Below are positions 20,985 through 30,879 of a stretch of DNA of 64,000 nt, piece by piece. The stretch is from Prorocentrum cordatum. Taxonomy: Eukaryota > Sar > Dinophyceae > Prorocentrales > Prorocentraceae. The notes under the pieces are model-generated. The model ran no database searches and was not told the origin of the DNA. It saw nothing but the letters and a program-made list of their open reading frames with translations. The position numbers and the translations under genes are program-made. The stretch is taken from NCBI GenBank assembly GCA_963575745.1, contig CAUYUJ010015699.1, forward strand, positions 206,120 through 270,119. Direction: 5' to 3'. How positions within the stretch are numbered: position 1 is the stretch's first letter; each line of letters starts with the position of its first letter.

Positions 20985-21066
20985 ATCCTCGAGCCTCGAC
21001 CCTGGATCCTGGATCCCCCCCCCTCGATCCTGGATCCTGGATCACCTCGATCCTCGAGCCTCGAGC
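20985..21066 (+). repeat. CTCGATCCTGGATCC minisatellite
   Basis: Second cluster of the CCTCGATCC/CTGGATCC words, directly related to 20455-20640. A very GC-rich stretch (21067-21200) follows without a supported gene. Confidence 0.85.
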
Positions 21067-21337
21067 CGCCGGGCCCCTCCCCGAGAGATCCCGGCGCCTC
21101 GGACCCGCCCCCCCCCCCGGAGAGCGCCGCGCGCGCGAGGTGGCCCCGGCGGGCGCCCGCTCGCCGCCGGGGCCGGCGCCGCGCCGCTCTACGACCACTG
21201 GCTGCGGGGCTGGCTCTGCAAGGGGCGAAGCCGCGGCTCAGTTCGCTTTTCCTCAGATGCGATGCGGTCCGACCTTGGCGAGGCGGGAATTTCTACATGA
21301 CCACCGCCTGGAGGATCAATTTTCGGGGACCTGGACA

Positions 21338-21397
21338 GGCGGTGGATATGGACATTTTCGGGCCCCCAGGGGCCAAAATATATCCATGTCCACCGCC
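21338..21397. repeat. About 60-bp foldback
   Basis: GGCGGTGGATATGGACATTT on the left is inverted on the right as ATATCCATGTCCACCGCC, meeting around GGGCCCCCAGGGGCC. A further GGCGGTGGATATGG occurs at 21430-21443, and the rest of 21200-21470 is related to it. Confidence 0.8.
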
Positions 21398-21469
21398 CGC
21401 TGGGGCACCAGGACGTCGGTGCCCAGGCGGTGGATATGGAATGGATAAATCCCCGCCTCGCAATCTTGG

Positions 21470-21655
21470 CGAGGGCCCGTTCGATTCGGTTTCGGATTCC
21501 GATGTGGGTTCTGGTGCCTCGATGGAGGCACACCTCAGCCTGCCGATTCCTGCCGATTCGATTTCTCTACCGACGTGGCCGCCGAGTTCCGCCGATCCGA
21601 TTCGTTTCGACCGCCGATCCGGCTTGTCGATTCGGTTCTGGGTTCTCCTGGCGAA
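21470..21655 (+). repeat. Dispersed family 4, copy 3
   Basis: CGTTCGATTCGGTTTCGGATT, GCCTGCCGATTCCTGCCGATT, AGTTCCGCCGATCCGATTCG and CCGCCGATCCGGCTTGTCGA, ending GGTTCTGGGTTCTCCTGG. Confidence 0.8.
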
Positions 21656-22477
21656 GCAGCGGCTCCTCCTCCGGGGCTGCAGAGGAAGAGAAGGTGAGCA
21701 TTCTTTTATTATTTGTTTTTGCTTTCGGCGGAACGCCCCTCCCCCCCCCCTCCCCCCCCCCCCGTAGAGAAGTTCCGGGCTGATTTTGGCACCTGCTTCA
21801 ATCGATCGGACGAACTACAGGGGCCGGCGCCCCCCCCCCCTCCCCCGGTAGAAACTCGAATCGCTGATGTGTGCAACTGTGCGCATTTTATCGTGCTACT
21901 CTTCTGGAACCACAACGAAAGGGCTCAGGGGCGCCAGACCCGATCGCCAGAAAGCATGCCTCCGGCTGGGCCCTCCCCTGTTATGCCAGCGACGGCCTCG
22001 TGGAATCATGAATAGGTGATCCCTAGCAATTCTGGCACAGGCTTGCCAAATCACGCATAGCCTTGGCGCAGCCCCGCGCAGCCGCTGCGCGAGTCCCCCA
22101 TGGGGGGTCTCCCCTAGGATTCCCTCATCGGCATCTCCCACAGGATTCCCCACATGATTCAATCGGAGGCATTGACTACGGGCCGAGAGCCGGACCCCCC
22201 CCCCCCTCCCCCCCATGCGCCTAAAGCCGGAACCCAGAATAAAAAAATGCTCACAAGGCTCCCATCGGCCGTTAAAAATTGGTATTTCTGGACTCTCAGA
22301 ACCCCATCTACTTCACAAGCGCCTTCCTATACGTCAAGCGTCGACATGCGTTTGCTGCGTTTTGTTGCTCTCTGGGCGGGCCCGAACCCAATCTACTTCA
22401 TCCGCCTTCCTACTTCATGTCTCTCCCTACTTCTTCCGACCGATGGGTGCCCATACCTCGAAGAAAAAGAAAGCAAA
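21656..22477. other. No supported gene
   Basis: Contains poly-C tracts (21733-21764, 21826-21846, 22194-22212) and a local direct duplication of a CCCATCTACTTCAC/CCAATCTACTTCAT segment (22304 and 22388). No convincing frame. Confidence 0.5.
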
Positions 22478-22612
22478 CATAGACGTAAACTTTCGGCGCT
22501 CCGCGAGGATTTCTTGGATCCTCGCCTGGGACCCCCCCTGGCGGCGCCTCCGGGGGTCCCAGGCGCGGATGCAAGAAATCCGCGTGGAGCGCCAAAAGTT
22601 TCTGTTTATGCC
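22478..22612 (+). repeat. Foldback family 2, copy 3
   Basis: AACTTTCGGCGCTCCGCGAG at the left is answered by CGTGGAGCGCCAAAAGTTTC at the right. Between them GGATTTCTTGGATCC pairs with GGATGCAAGAAATCC. The centre is GGCGGCGCCTCC. Confidence 0.88.
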
Positions 22613-22614
22613 GT

Positions 22615-22830
22615 TCCTTATTATTCCTCTTCTTGTTAGTATTATTATGATGATGTTTACTATTATTATTATTCCTATTTTATTATTATTATTATTATTA
22701 GAATTATAATTATTTTAATAATAATTCTTATTATTGACTTAATGTTATTATTATCATTATTATTTAACATTATTATTATTATTTCTCTTCTTCTTCTTCT
22801 TCTATTTCTTCTTCTAGAAATGGTACCCAT
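22615..22830. repeat. AT-rich (TAT/ATT)n tract
   Basis: Very AT-rich run of TATTAT and ATTATT words with a CTTCTTCTT stretch, directly abutting the foldback at 22478-22612. Confidence 0.9.
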
Positions 22831-22861
22831 ACCCCTACCCTTCCCTCGTTTTCCCCTTTTG

Positions 22862-23290
22862 GGGCTCCTGGGAGGCCCTTGTCGCCACCGCTGGGTTCGC
22901 CTCGAGATCCTCTTCAGAGCGCACCCTGGGGGAGGTCCGGGGAGTAGCGGTATCGGTATTTTTTGTCTCCCCAGGGTTGAGATGGAAAAGTGCATCGAGT
23001 GTGAACATACGGTGGGTTCATGCGGCGATGGCACGCCGGCAGCGCTAGCGAAGGCGTGCACGGTTGAACTCCGCGCGATAGAACGTCGCGAAACAACTGG
23101 AGGGCGCGGGGACGACATGGAACCTGGCGGAATTCAGCCTTTCAACGATCAGAGCAGGAATCGGTCCAGGGTTGAACGATCGACGCGGTGTCAAAAACCT
23201 TGGCGCGCGCCGACGCCTCACGAACCTACCGTATGCGAGTCCATGCCCCCGACTCTGTTTGCCGCTTCGCGCGATTGAGGGGCGCAGCAA
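22862..23290 (+). repeat. Dispersed family 7, copy 2 plus inverted partner
   Basis: The block ACATACGGTGGGTTCATGCG at about 23005 is matched in inverted orientation by ACGAACCTACCGTATGCGAG at about 23220. Flanking sequence also pairs, including GTTGAAC words. The left half resembles 2165-2410, so the complete element may be a foldback of about 400 bp. Confidence 0.65.
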
Positions 23291-23814
23291 ACTGTTAGAG
23301 CGTCGCACAAAGTCTATAGAGCTCCGTAAATCAAAGAGCGCCTTTCTCCTCCTCCTCATTGTCACCGTCCTAGCTTCATCCTCGTCTATGTTATGTTCTC
23401 CTCTTCGTGTTTCCCCCCTCTCCTTCTCATATGCATCTTCTGCCACCACCTTCCCGTCCTCATTCTCTGGCTCATTCTGATCATCTCAGTGTTCGTCCCC
23501 CGCCAGTGCTTGCGCGGTAGGGCCTCTCACCCCTACTGCTGAGTAGCTGGTCGGGGGCCCGGTGTTTCGTTTCATGGGCGCCCACGGGCGCCTCGTGGGC
23601 GCGTCGTCCGCCAGCTGGGTGCCCTGAGGTTCGCCTGGCTGGCGCCCGCGGGCGCCTCGTGGGCGCTCCCTGTGACCACGGGTGGGCACCTCCCGGGGGC
23701 TCGCCCGGTGGGGGCCCGAGGGGGCTCGGTGGGCGCCTCGTGCGCGCGGTGGGCACGGAGGGGGCTCCGCCTCGTCGGCGCCCGTGGGCGCCGTGTGGGC
23801 GCCCACGGAACGCT
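23291..23814. other. No supported gene; GGCGCC-rich repeats
   Basis: 23570-23810 repeats GGGCGCC, CACGGGCGCC and TCGTGGGCGC words (a degenerate minisatellite). No convincing coding frame. Confidence 0.6.
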
Positions 23815-24150
23815 CCTCCTCCTGCTCCTCCTCCTCCTCCTCCTCCTCCTCCTCCTCCATCTCCTCCTCCTCCTCTATCTCCTCTCCTCCTCCTCCTCCT
23901 CCTCCTCCTCTCCTGCTCCTCTCCTCCTCCTCCTCCTCCTCTTCTCCCCCTCCTCCTCCTCCTCCTCCTCCTCCTTCCCCCGTCCTCCTCCTCCTCCCCC
24001 TCCTCCTCCTCCTCCTCCCTCCTCTCCCTCCTCCTCCTCCTCCTCCTCCCCCTCCTCCCCCTCCTCCTCCTCCTCCCTCCTCCTCCTCCTCCTCCTCCTC
24101 CTCCTCCCCCTCCTCCTTCCCCTCCTCCTCCTCCTCCTCCTCCCCCTCCG
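23815..24150. repeat. (CTC)n / (TCC)n microsatellite
   Basis: About 330 bp of CTC triplets with C-rich and T interruptions. All six long frames over it (poly-Ser, Pro, Leu, Glu, Gly, Arg) are artefacts. Confidence 0.97.
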
Positions 24151-24449
24151 GGCGCGCCGCCGAGTCACGGAGGCGATGCTCGTTCGACACTTCGCCTTCG
24201 TGTCGGGCAGACATTGTTTCGATACTGTCATGTTTTCTGCTGTAAAGATAATTCGGTGACGATTATTCGTTATAGAGGCGGCCCAGATTAGTAGGTCGAC
24301 CCTGCCAAATCAAGGGTGCTCTTGTGTCCTGTGTCTCGCGACCCATGCCTCTCACATTCCTGTGGCAGTGTGGCCCTCGGAAGGGTCTTGTGTCCTCTCG
24401 CGTGTCCTGTCCAACCAAGTCCGACTGTAGTGCGCGTTGCCTGGCAATC

Positions 24450-24890
24450 AGCCCCAAGAGAGCTCCAACATAGGGCTCAAAGTGGTTCCGAAGAGGGGCA
24501 CAACATGACCCCTAAACCACGGCATGCCAAGAGCCCTTTGTATCATATCGATGGAAACCCTCCTGGGGGCGGGGCCCTTTTGGGCCTTCTGGGGGCAAGT
24601 TCCTGTTTTCGGGAACGGCCAAGGAGTGCCCCTGACAGCCCCAAGAGAGCTCTTGTGGGCCCAACAATGGTTCCGAAGAGGTCCCCCGAATGGCCCCCGA
24701 CGAAATCATACCAAGAGCCATTGGTATAATCTCGTTGGGGTGTCTCCTGGTAGCACTCTGGGGTCCTTCTTTGGCCTTTTTGGTGCCTGTTCCTTGAACC
24801 GAACACGGCCTTGGAGGGTTTCTGGCAGCCCCGGTGTAGTTTCAAGGTATTTTCGAGAGGGCCCTCTAAAGTAGCCTTCAGAGGGACCTC
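24450..24890 (+). repeat. About 180-bp degenerate tandem repeat, about 2.5 copies
   Basis: CCAAGAGCCCTTTGTATCAT (24527) and CCAAGAGCCATTGGTATAAT (24712) head successive units. Each contains GGGCCTTCTGGGG- or GGCCTTTTTGG-like words, TCCTGTTTTCGGGAACGG or TGTTCCTTGAACCG, and GGTTCCGAAGAGG. An earlier partial unit starts near 24450. Confidence 0.7.
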
Positions 24891-25352
24891 TTGGATGCCA
24901 CTGTCGGGGGGCCCTCTCAGGGTGAAGCACGCTGCATGACTGCGCTTGTCATGCGCCAGCCTTTCACGCAAAGTCATCATCTCGACATTCGGGGCCTGCA
25001 CTCTCTTGCCGTCGAGCTTAGAAAGGGTGGAAGTGTTCGATTTCGACGATGGCATCGTCGACCGCCGCCTCCGTCTTGCGGGCCTGCAGCCTTCCCGGGG
25101 CCTTGGGGTGAACGGCCCGCCACGTTTGCGCCCGTTGTTCGGAAGCATCGCGCGCCCTGGAGCTCCCGCGCTCCGCGGGCTCCGCGGGAACCGCGCAGCT
25201 CTGGCTGGTTTTGCTGGGGTCGACCTGGCTCCGCGCGAAATTGGGTTTTTGCGGACTTGGAGGCTCGAGCAAGGGGGGCGACGGTGAGCGAGCAGAGCTC
25301 GCCGGAAAATCTGCTGGAACAATGACGCTGAACAAATTGATACGGGACGCTT

Positions 25353-25475
25353 ATGATCGTTTTCCAAACTTAATTGATCGCGTCTCGGGGTGGTGTGGTG
25401 GGGGTGGGCCGTGTAAGATAGTAGTGCAGGTTATATCCCTCGTCCTGCCCTGCTTGTCTTTCGTGTCCGCTCAAG
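25353..25475 (+). repeat. Split direct repeat A1
   Basis: 123 bp, identical to A2 at 32639-32761 except for three substitutions by eye. Starts ATGATCGTTTTCCAAAC and ends GTGTCCGCTCAAG. Confidence 0.97.
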
Positions 25476-25744
25476 TTTTTTCTGGCTCGAGGTCGTTCGA
25501 GCCAGGAGCGCGCGCTCGCCCTTCTGCCCCACCAGCGTGGGTGCCCGCGGCGCGGGCGCTGATCGTCGGCACCACGGCGAGGCGGTGGTGGCTCGCCAGT
25601 GCTGCTTTGCTCTCGTACATCGGGGACTGGGGAGTCCTCGACTCTATCCTCTCGAAGCCGTTCGTGGAGCCCGAGGACGACGCGTCCCTGAGGTACACGA
25701 GAGAGTCCGAGCGGCTCAGTTTCTACGACTATCTGCGGGTGCAC

Positions 25745-27389
25745 ATGTCCAGCGTGACACGATGGAGCCGCTTCTATCGGACGACTGCCCCCCAGCGGGG
25801 GCAGGTGGTCCTGGTGATGCGAATGTACCCCAAGAAGAAGAACGACACAAGGTGGATCTACGTGAAGCCGGACCGCGCGCTCGGCGTGGGCGACATCAAG
25901 GATCGGGCGAAGATGTCGAGTCGTCGACAGCCAGGCTGGAATTACGAGACGTTCCCGACCCTCACAGCCAACGAGAAGACGGACATCCTGGAGAAGGGCA
26001 AGGAGAAGCAGCTCGATGCCGAGCTGTATCTGTCCAACATCCGCGGCTACGTTGCCTCATTGTCCTGGTTTCGCTCTGGTCTGGTTGGCGTATGGAGCAC
26101 ATGGAACTGGGGGTCGACGGTGGGCGCCGCCTTCTTTTTCTGGAGGGTGGCGGTCTACTGCAACCTATGGCAGTGGATGCGCTGGTCAGTGGAGAAGCTC
26201 GAGGATGGCTACATCATGATCCTTGAGATCGACGGCTTCCGAGGATATCTGCACGACCTGTACCAAGACGGCAAGCTCGATATTCCCATCATGATCTTCA
26301 CCGCTGTGGTGGCTCTCGGGCCAAGTCTCCTGCGTTGCTGCAGGCAGCGCCCCTCCCCTTTGCTCGCGGGGGCCTCGCCTCCAGTGAGCGACGTGGACAG
26401 CGACGGGGAAGCGGGCCACTCGGTGGCGGGGTCGTCGGACGAGTCCGAGCCAGCCAAGGACATGCAGGAGATGAAGGCCATGATGAGCAACTTGCTCGAC
26501 GAGATCACCAAATCGAGGTCGGAGTCACCACGTGCCCCCACGAGTCGGAGTGCCTCGTCGGCCGCGTCCCCTGGAGAGCAATCACGCCAGCTGGGAGAGA
26601 GTCCCCAGTGTCAACACGGACTCCAGCATGGACATGCATGTGGACAGGATGATCGACCGGCTGGAGCGATTCGAGGACACGATCAATGCGGACAAGGCCT
26701 CTCCTGTTTGCAAGCCCTTGCAGGACGCTTCGTCCACGTCGGCCACGGCGGGATCAGAGACGTGCCCTACCATCGACCTGGGGGCGATGGAGACGCTGGA
26801 GGGCGCGGGGGTGGGCCTCGAGCCCTTGAGGGAGGCACTCCGGGACCCCAGGGGGAGATTGCTGGCCAAGCTCTCGAAGATCGATGCGCCGCCCACCTTC
26901 GCCCTCCCAGCGGGCCTCACCGCCCGCGTGGCGCAAGAGCTGCTGGTCCAGACCTACGGGAAGTACGGCGGCATGGTGAAGTTCGCGACGGACTGGGTTC
27001 GCCTCAAGGAGTTGAATCGCAACCACATCGGCCACGAGATGATGCTGCACTGCACGACGCTGGACCGGATGCTGGAGGCCTCGCCCGAGTTCATCCAGAC
27101 GGCGGGCTGTGAGATCCTATGCGCGCGAGTTTATGCTTTGAAGCGGGCGTTCAAGGACGTGGCGTGCATCAGCGACTGGAAGCAGCCCCGGGGCAGCGGG
27201 GCCAACAAGTGGAAGTCCAAGGTGCGCTGGGACCTCGCGAACGAGCTGGACTGGAGGTCCCTCGCGGAGGGCGAGGACGCGCCCCCAGGCGTGGAGCGCG
27301 ACTTGACGGCCAGGCTGCAGCAGAAGGCTCTCTTCCAGAAGTATCTGCAGAAGGGGGGCTCGGACGCAGTGAAGGAGGAGGACGAGTAG
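25745..27389 (+). pseudogene. YR retrotransposon ORF1, gag-like with hydrophobic N-terminal region
   Basis: The first in-element ATG of this frame is at 25745, but coding-like sequence extends upstream to about 25560, so the true start is uncertain. The N-terminal part has hydrophobic stretches: W-L-A-S-A-A-L-L-S-Y-I near 25590, a Trp-rich segment at 26050-26180, and I-P-I-M-I-F-T-A-V-V-A-L at 26284-26319. A Ser-rich linker and D-M-Q-E-M-K-A-M-M-S-N-L-L follow. Near 26570-26610 the frame shifts, and the second part continues to TAG at 27387-27389. This part has a helical region with L-T-A-R-V-A-Q-E-L-L-V-Q-T-Y and E-I-L-C-A-R-V-Y-A-L-K-R-A-F, the sort of alpha-helical composition expected of a capsid-like protein. 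Gag identity is inferred from position 5' of RT, not from a diagnostic motif. Confidence 0.55.
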
Positions 27390-27583
27390 ACTTTGGAGAA
27401 ACTCCCCCTGTCTGTGGTGCCTCGCGGGGCTCCCCGCGCTTGAGGGAGGGGCTGGCGGTTTACCGTTCCGTTCGCCCCGACGACGGCCACTCTGGTGGGC
27501 TTACTCTCCCGATAGCTACGGTGACGCTCCTGCTTGTCGCGACGATCTTTCGCGTGGCCCTGCGCCCCTCGGGAGGCGACGCC

Positions 27584-29451
27584 ATGCCCGCTTTTCTCCA
27601 TCCACGCACTTCTCCATCGTCTACCTCGACGGCGGCCACAGGCGCGCCTCCCGAAGCCGTTCCTCGAGACCGAGACCTTCTGCCGGATTTGCCGCTGCTA
27701 CCGTGGTCGGTGGTGGTGGACCGCGCGGGGCCGATGCATCAAGGCGCGCTGAGACACGTGCGAGCTCTTGCCAACGGGTTGATCCGATCCATGCACCACC
27801 TTTCGCGGGGCACGGTCGGAGCGGCCGAGGGCGCCGGGCCGTCGGCCGCGCGGGAGCGGGCGACGCCGCTCCAGAGGGCTACTTCGAGGAGGTTCCTGGA
27901 GGCGTGGCTAGCTTGGGGCGGCCAGGTGGCCGCGATCAAGGAAGACGAGGACGCCGCCCTTCGGCGCGCCATGGCCGGTCGGGCCTCGCCATACTCAGGC
28001 GATGGGGCTACGGTTGCCCTGGGAAAGGATTCAAAGGGAAGGGAGATGCTACCAAAGGGCGCGATGTGCTCCGTCGACGTGGAGGCGCTGGCTCTTCCGC
28101 CGCCAGGGACCATCCCTGCCGAGCTCGTGGACATTTGCCCGCCGGCCGCCGAGTACTTCTCCGACGTTGCGGGGGGGATGCTACGCGAGCCCAGCAATGC
28201 CATTGACGAGGAGCTGAAGGGCCAGAAGGTCTACCGGGATCCGTCTCTCCGATCGAGGGCGTCGCGTCTCCGCCTAGCCGAGAGGCCTTGGGATGCGGGG
28301 GTGCTCGGGGCCACCGACGAGCTGGTCGAGGGGGTCTCGCTTTTCGGAGTCATCAAGAAGTACCTGCAGGAGGAGGGGGGCCCCCTCAGCCCCGCCAGGC
28401 GCCAGGTGCGCTCCATCTGGGACCAGAGGCGGGCCAACCTCCGCTGGCAGAGGCCCCCGCACGTGCCCCTCGGCAGCCCCGCGACCTTTGCCCACGTGGA
28501 CCTCTCCAACCTGGGCGAGAGGGACGTGGTCTACACTGGCGTGGGCGACATCCCGGATATGTTCTATCGTTTGGAGACGCCGCCCGATGTCTGGCCCTAC
28601 TTTGTCTTGGAGGAGGTGCCAGTCCACGAGTTCGTCGAATGCATGAGGACTCAGGGGCGGGACTGCGTCATCCCCGATGGCGGGCCCTTCCTGGCGCTGA
28701 AGGTCCTAGTCATGGGCTGGTCGTGGGCCCCGTTCTTGGCCCACTCTACGCTGCAGGCCTGCATGGCGCGCGGGCTCGGGGAGGACTCCGTCGGCGCGCG
28801 TCTGGTCTACGGGGCTCCGACGCCTCAACTGACCGGGCCCGAGGGGTTCGAGTCGGTGAACGGGGCGTGCATGGGCGACTACGGGGTCATGGCCACGTCC
28901 GCCAGCGCGCAGCAGCCTGTGAGCGAGGTCGTGAGCGGACTGGCGGCCCGAGTCAAGCACTACTTGAGGCAGGTCGGGCTCCCCGTCCACAAGGAGACCG
29001 AAGGCGAGGGGCTCGAGTCGCTGGGGGCGGTCATCCGAGGCCGACCGTACTCCGTCTCAGCCGAGACCGACCGCACCTGCGGCCTGGCTCTGGTGACGCT
29101 GCGGCTGGTAGAGCGGACGTGCTGAACCGCGGAGCTCCTCGAGCGCGTCGTGGGGTTGTGGGCGTGGGCGGCCATCTTCCAGCGCACGGGCCTCGCCATC
29201 TGCGGCCAGGTGTACCGCGAGATGAGACGCCCCGAGACCGCCAAGACGCCGTTCCGACTGACGGGCGCGGCGAGGTGGGAGCTGACTACGATGGCATACT
29301 GCGCACCCCTCTTACGTGCAGATCTCGAAGCTCCGTGGCCCTCGCAGGTGTTCATGACGGACTCCAGCGACACGGGCTACGGAGTGGCGGTCACCGACGC
29401 CTCGCTGGAGGAGATCAGGAAGGACGCCCGTTACAGCGAGATGAGGGGATG
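27584..29451 (+). pseudogene. YR retrotransposon reverse transcriptase with start of RNase H
   Basis: One frame from an ATG at 27584, with an N-terminal region of about 270 codons and then the RT core. Motif A is G-D-I-P-D-M-F-Y-R-L (first Asp at 28547). Motif B is V-M-G-W-S-W-A-P-F-L-A, near 28710. Motif C is represented by C-M-G-D-Y-G-V-M-A (Asp at 28877), where most relatives have two acidic or D-N residues. A TGA at 29123-29125 interrupts the frame, but homologous-looking sequence continues in the same frame. That includes F-M-T-D-S-S-D-T-G-Y-G-V-A-V (29351-29392), the first-strand Asp motif of RNase H. A second TGA follows at 29449-29451. R-S-I-W-D-Q-R-R-A-N-L-R-W (from 28409) is the conserved segment upstream of motif A. 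Inference: RT of the DIRS/PAT group, now interrupted. Confidence 0.85.
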
Positions 29452-29506
29452 AACAATCGCCACCGAGGATATTCACACAGCCCAAGAGGAGGACGCCTGG
29501 GGCCCC

Positions 29507-30213
29507 CCACGCTGGGGGGTGTGCGTACGACGTCGACGAGCTTATCGAGGCATCGACTGCACCGCCGCCGCGGGTAAGTCGGAGGGTCTACCGGGTGCTG
29601 TACCTCTTCGCGGGCAGGCGCCGGGAGGGGGATCTAAAGGAGGCCATCCACTCGCGGGCGGAGCACGACCTCACCAACGACGAGTTCGTCAGCCTGATCC
29701 TGAGCCTGGCGCGCGACGGGCACTTCCACGCAGTGATCGCCTCGCCCCCATTTTCAACTTGGAGTCGGGCTCGCGTCCTGGGGAAGGGGCCCAGGCCCTT
29801 ACGGACGCGCCTCGAGCCTTGGGGGCGGAGCGACATGCCATTCACAGCCTTCGAGCGCCTCCGCCTGGACCTAGGGTCGCCCCTTTTGCTGTCAGCCATG
29901 CAGGCGGTCCGCGAGGTATGTCGAGCTGGAGGCCTAGGCTTGATGAGGCACCCTGCGGACCCAGAGGAGGACCCGTACCCGTCAATCTGGAGCCTACCCG
30001 AGATGGCATGCCTCCTCGAGGAGACGGGCGGGAGGATCCATCGGATCGACCAGTGCCGCTACGGAGCCCCGTCGATGAAGCCGACCATGATTGGCATCTT
30101 CGGGATCTACGACGACGCACTGGACCTCGCCGCGGACCGTCTCCGCTTGAGGTGCAACCACCGAGGGAGGCAGTGCTCAAGGGACGGGTGGAGCGAGGCC
30201 GTCCCGATTTTTG
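29507..30213 (+). pseudogene. Methyltransferase-like domain of YR retrotransposon
   Basis: A different frame from the RT carries V-L-Y-L-F-A-G-R-R-R-E-G-D-L (from 29595), resembling a SAM-binding glycine motif. F-H-A-V-I-A-S-P-P-F-S-T-W-S follows near 29724-29765, then G-L-M-R-H-P-A-D-P-E-E-D-P-Y-P-S-I-W and I-D-Q-C-R-Y-G-A-P-S-M-K-P-T. DIRS-type elements are known to carry a methyltransferase-like domain. Here the catalytic-loop motif reads S-P-P-F, closer to the [DNS]-P-P-[YFW] of amino-methyltransferases than to the P-C of cytosine-C5 enzymes. The frame is lost near 30190-30213 and picks up again in another frame as Q-A-Y-Q-P-P-L-C-A-A-L-A-E-V. Fold and activity are inferred from motif resemblance only. 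Confidence 0.65.
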
Positions 30214-30877
30214 CACCGCCTCCGCCCAGGCGTACCAGCCGCCGCTGTGCGCCGCGCTGGCGGAGGTGATCATCGAGGCGTTCGCCCGCGTGACGAAGGA
30301 GATGAGGGGCCCCGATCCGACGGGCTCGCGTGTGCCTCCATCCACTTCGTCCTTCGGCCCACCGAGGCCGGGAAGGGCGAGGATCGAGGTGAGGCGGGGC
30401 GATCGAGTCAGAGTCCCCCCGCTGTCCCCCGCCTGGACGCCGATCGCGAGATGGCGGCCGCTCTACTTCGGGAGGTGGAGGATCACGGAGCACACGAACA
30501 TCAACGAGACGCGGGCCGTGGTGGGCCTGCTGCGACACCTGGCCAGATCATCCCAGATGTGGAGGCGGAAGGTCCTGATCCTCACAGACAGCATGGTGGC
30601 TCTGGGGGCCCTGGGCAAGGTCCGCTCGAGTTCGCCAGCCCTGCTGCGCTTGTGCCGCCAGGCGGCGGCGATCACCATGAGCTTCGCGACTCATGGGTAC
30701 TATCGTTCCGTCCCGTCGGAGCTGAACGTCGCCGACGGCTTCTCTCGGGGGGGCTTCCTCGGCGCGGCGCCCGAGACGGTGGCAGCTCACAGCGACCGAC
30801 GCCCCGCTCCAACGGACAGCCGAGGTCACGATCTACGCGACCTGGGCCGCGCTTGTACGGGATACGCTGCTGGGTAG
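30214..30877 (+). pseudogene. YR retrotransposon RNase H, C-terminal part
   Basis: After the end of the methyltransferase-like domain, the same frame carries W-R-I-T-E-H-T-N-I-N-E-T-R-A-V (catalytic-type Glu at 30506). L-I-L-T-D-S-M-V-A-L-G-A-L follows (Asp at 30587), then V-P-S-E-L-N-V-A-D-G-F-S-R, the typical last RNase H motif of DIRS-like elements. The frame ends at TAG 30875-30877. The first Asp motif of the same fold lies 1.1 kb upstream, so the methyltransferase-like domain sits between two parts of one RNase H. Confidence 0.78.
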
Positions 30878-30879
30878 CC

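Noticed and set aside
23486-24291. Several 100-240-codon frames rich in Glu, Gly, Arg, Pro, Ser or Leu
   Set aside because: Products of a (CTC)n/(GGA)n array read in six frames. The same applies to 1663-2137, 9630-10214, 19457-20020, 52557-53546, 53858-55057 and 57566-58144.
25211-25352. Upstream extension of the retrotransposon ORF1 to an ATG at 25211 or 25322
   Set aside because: This part is host DNA outside the A1 repeat that happens to be open in the same frame.
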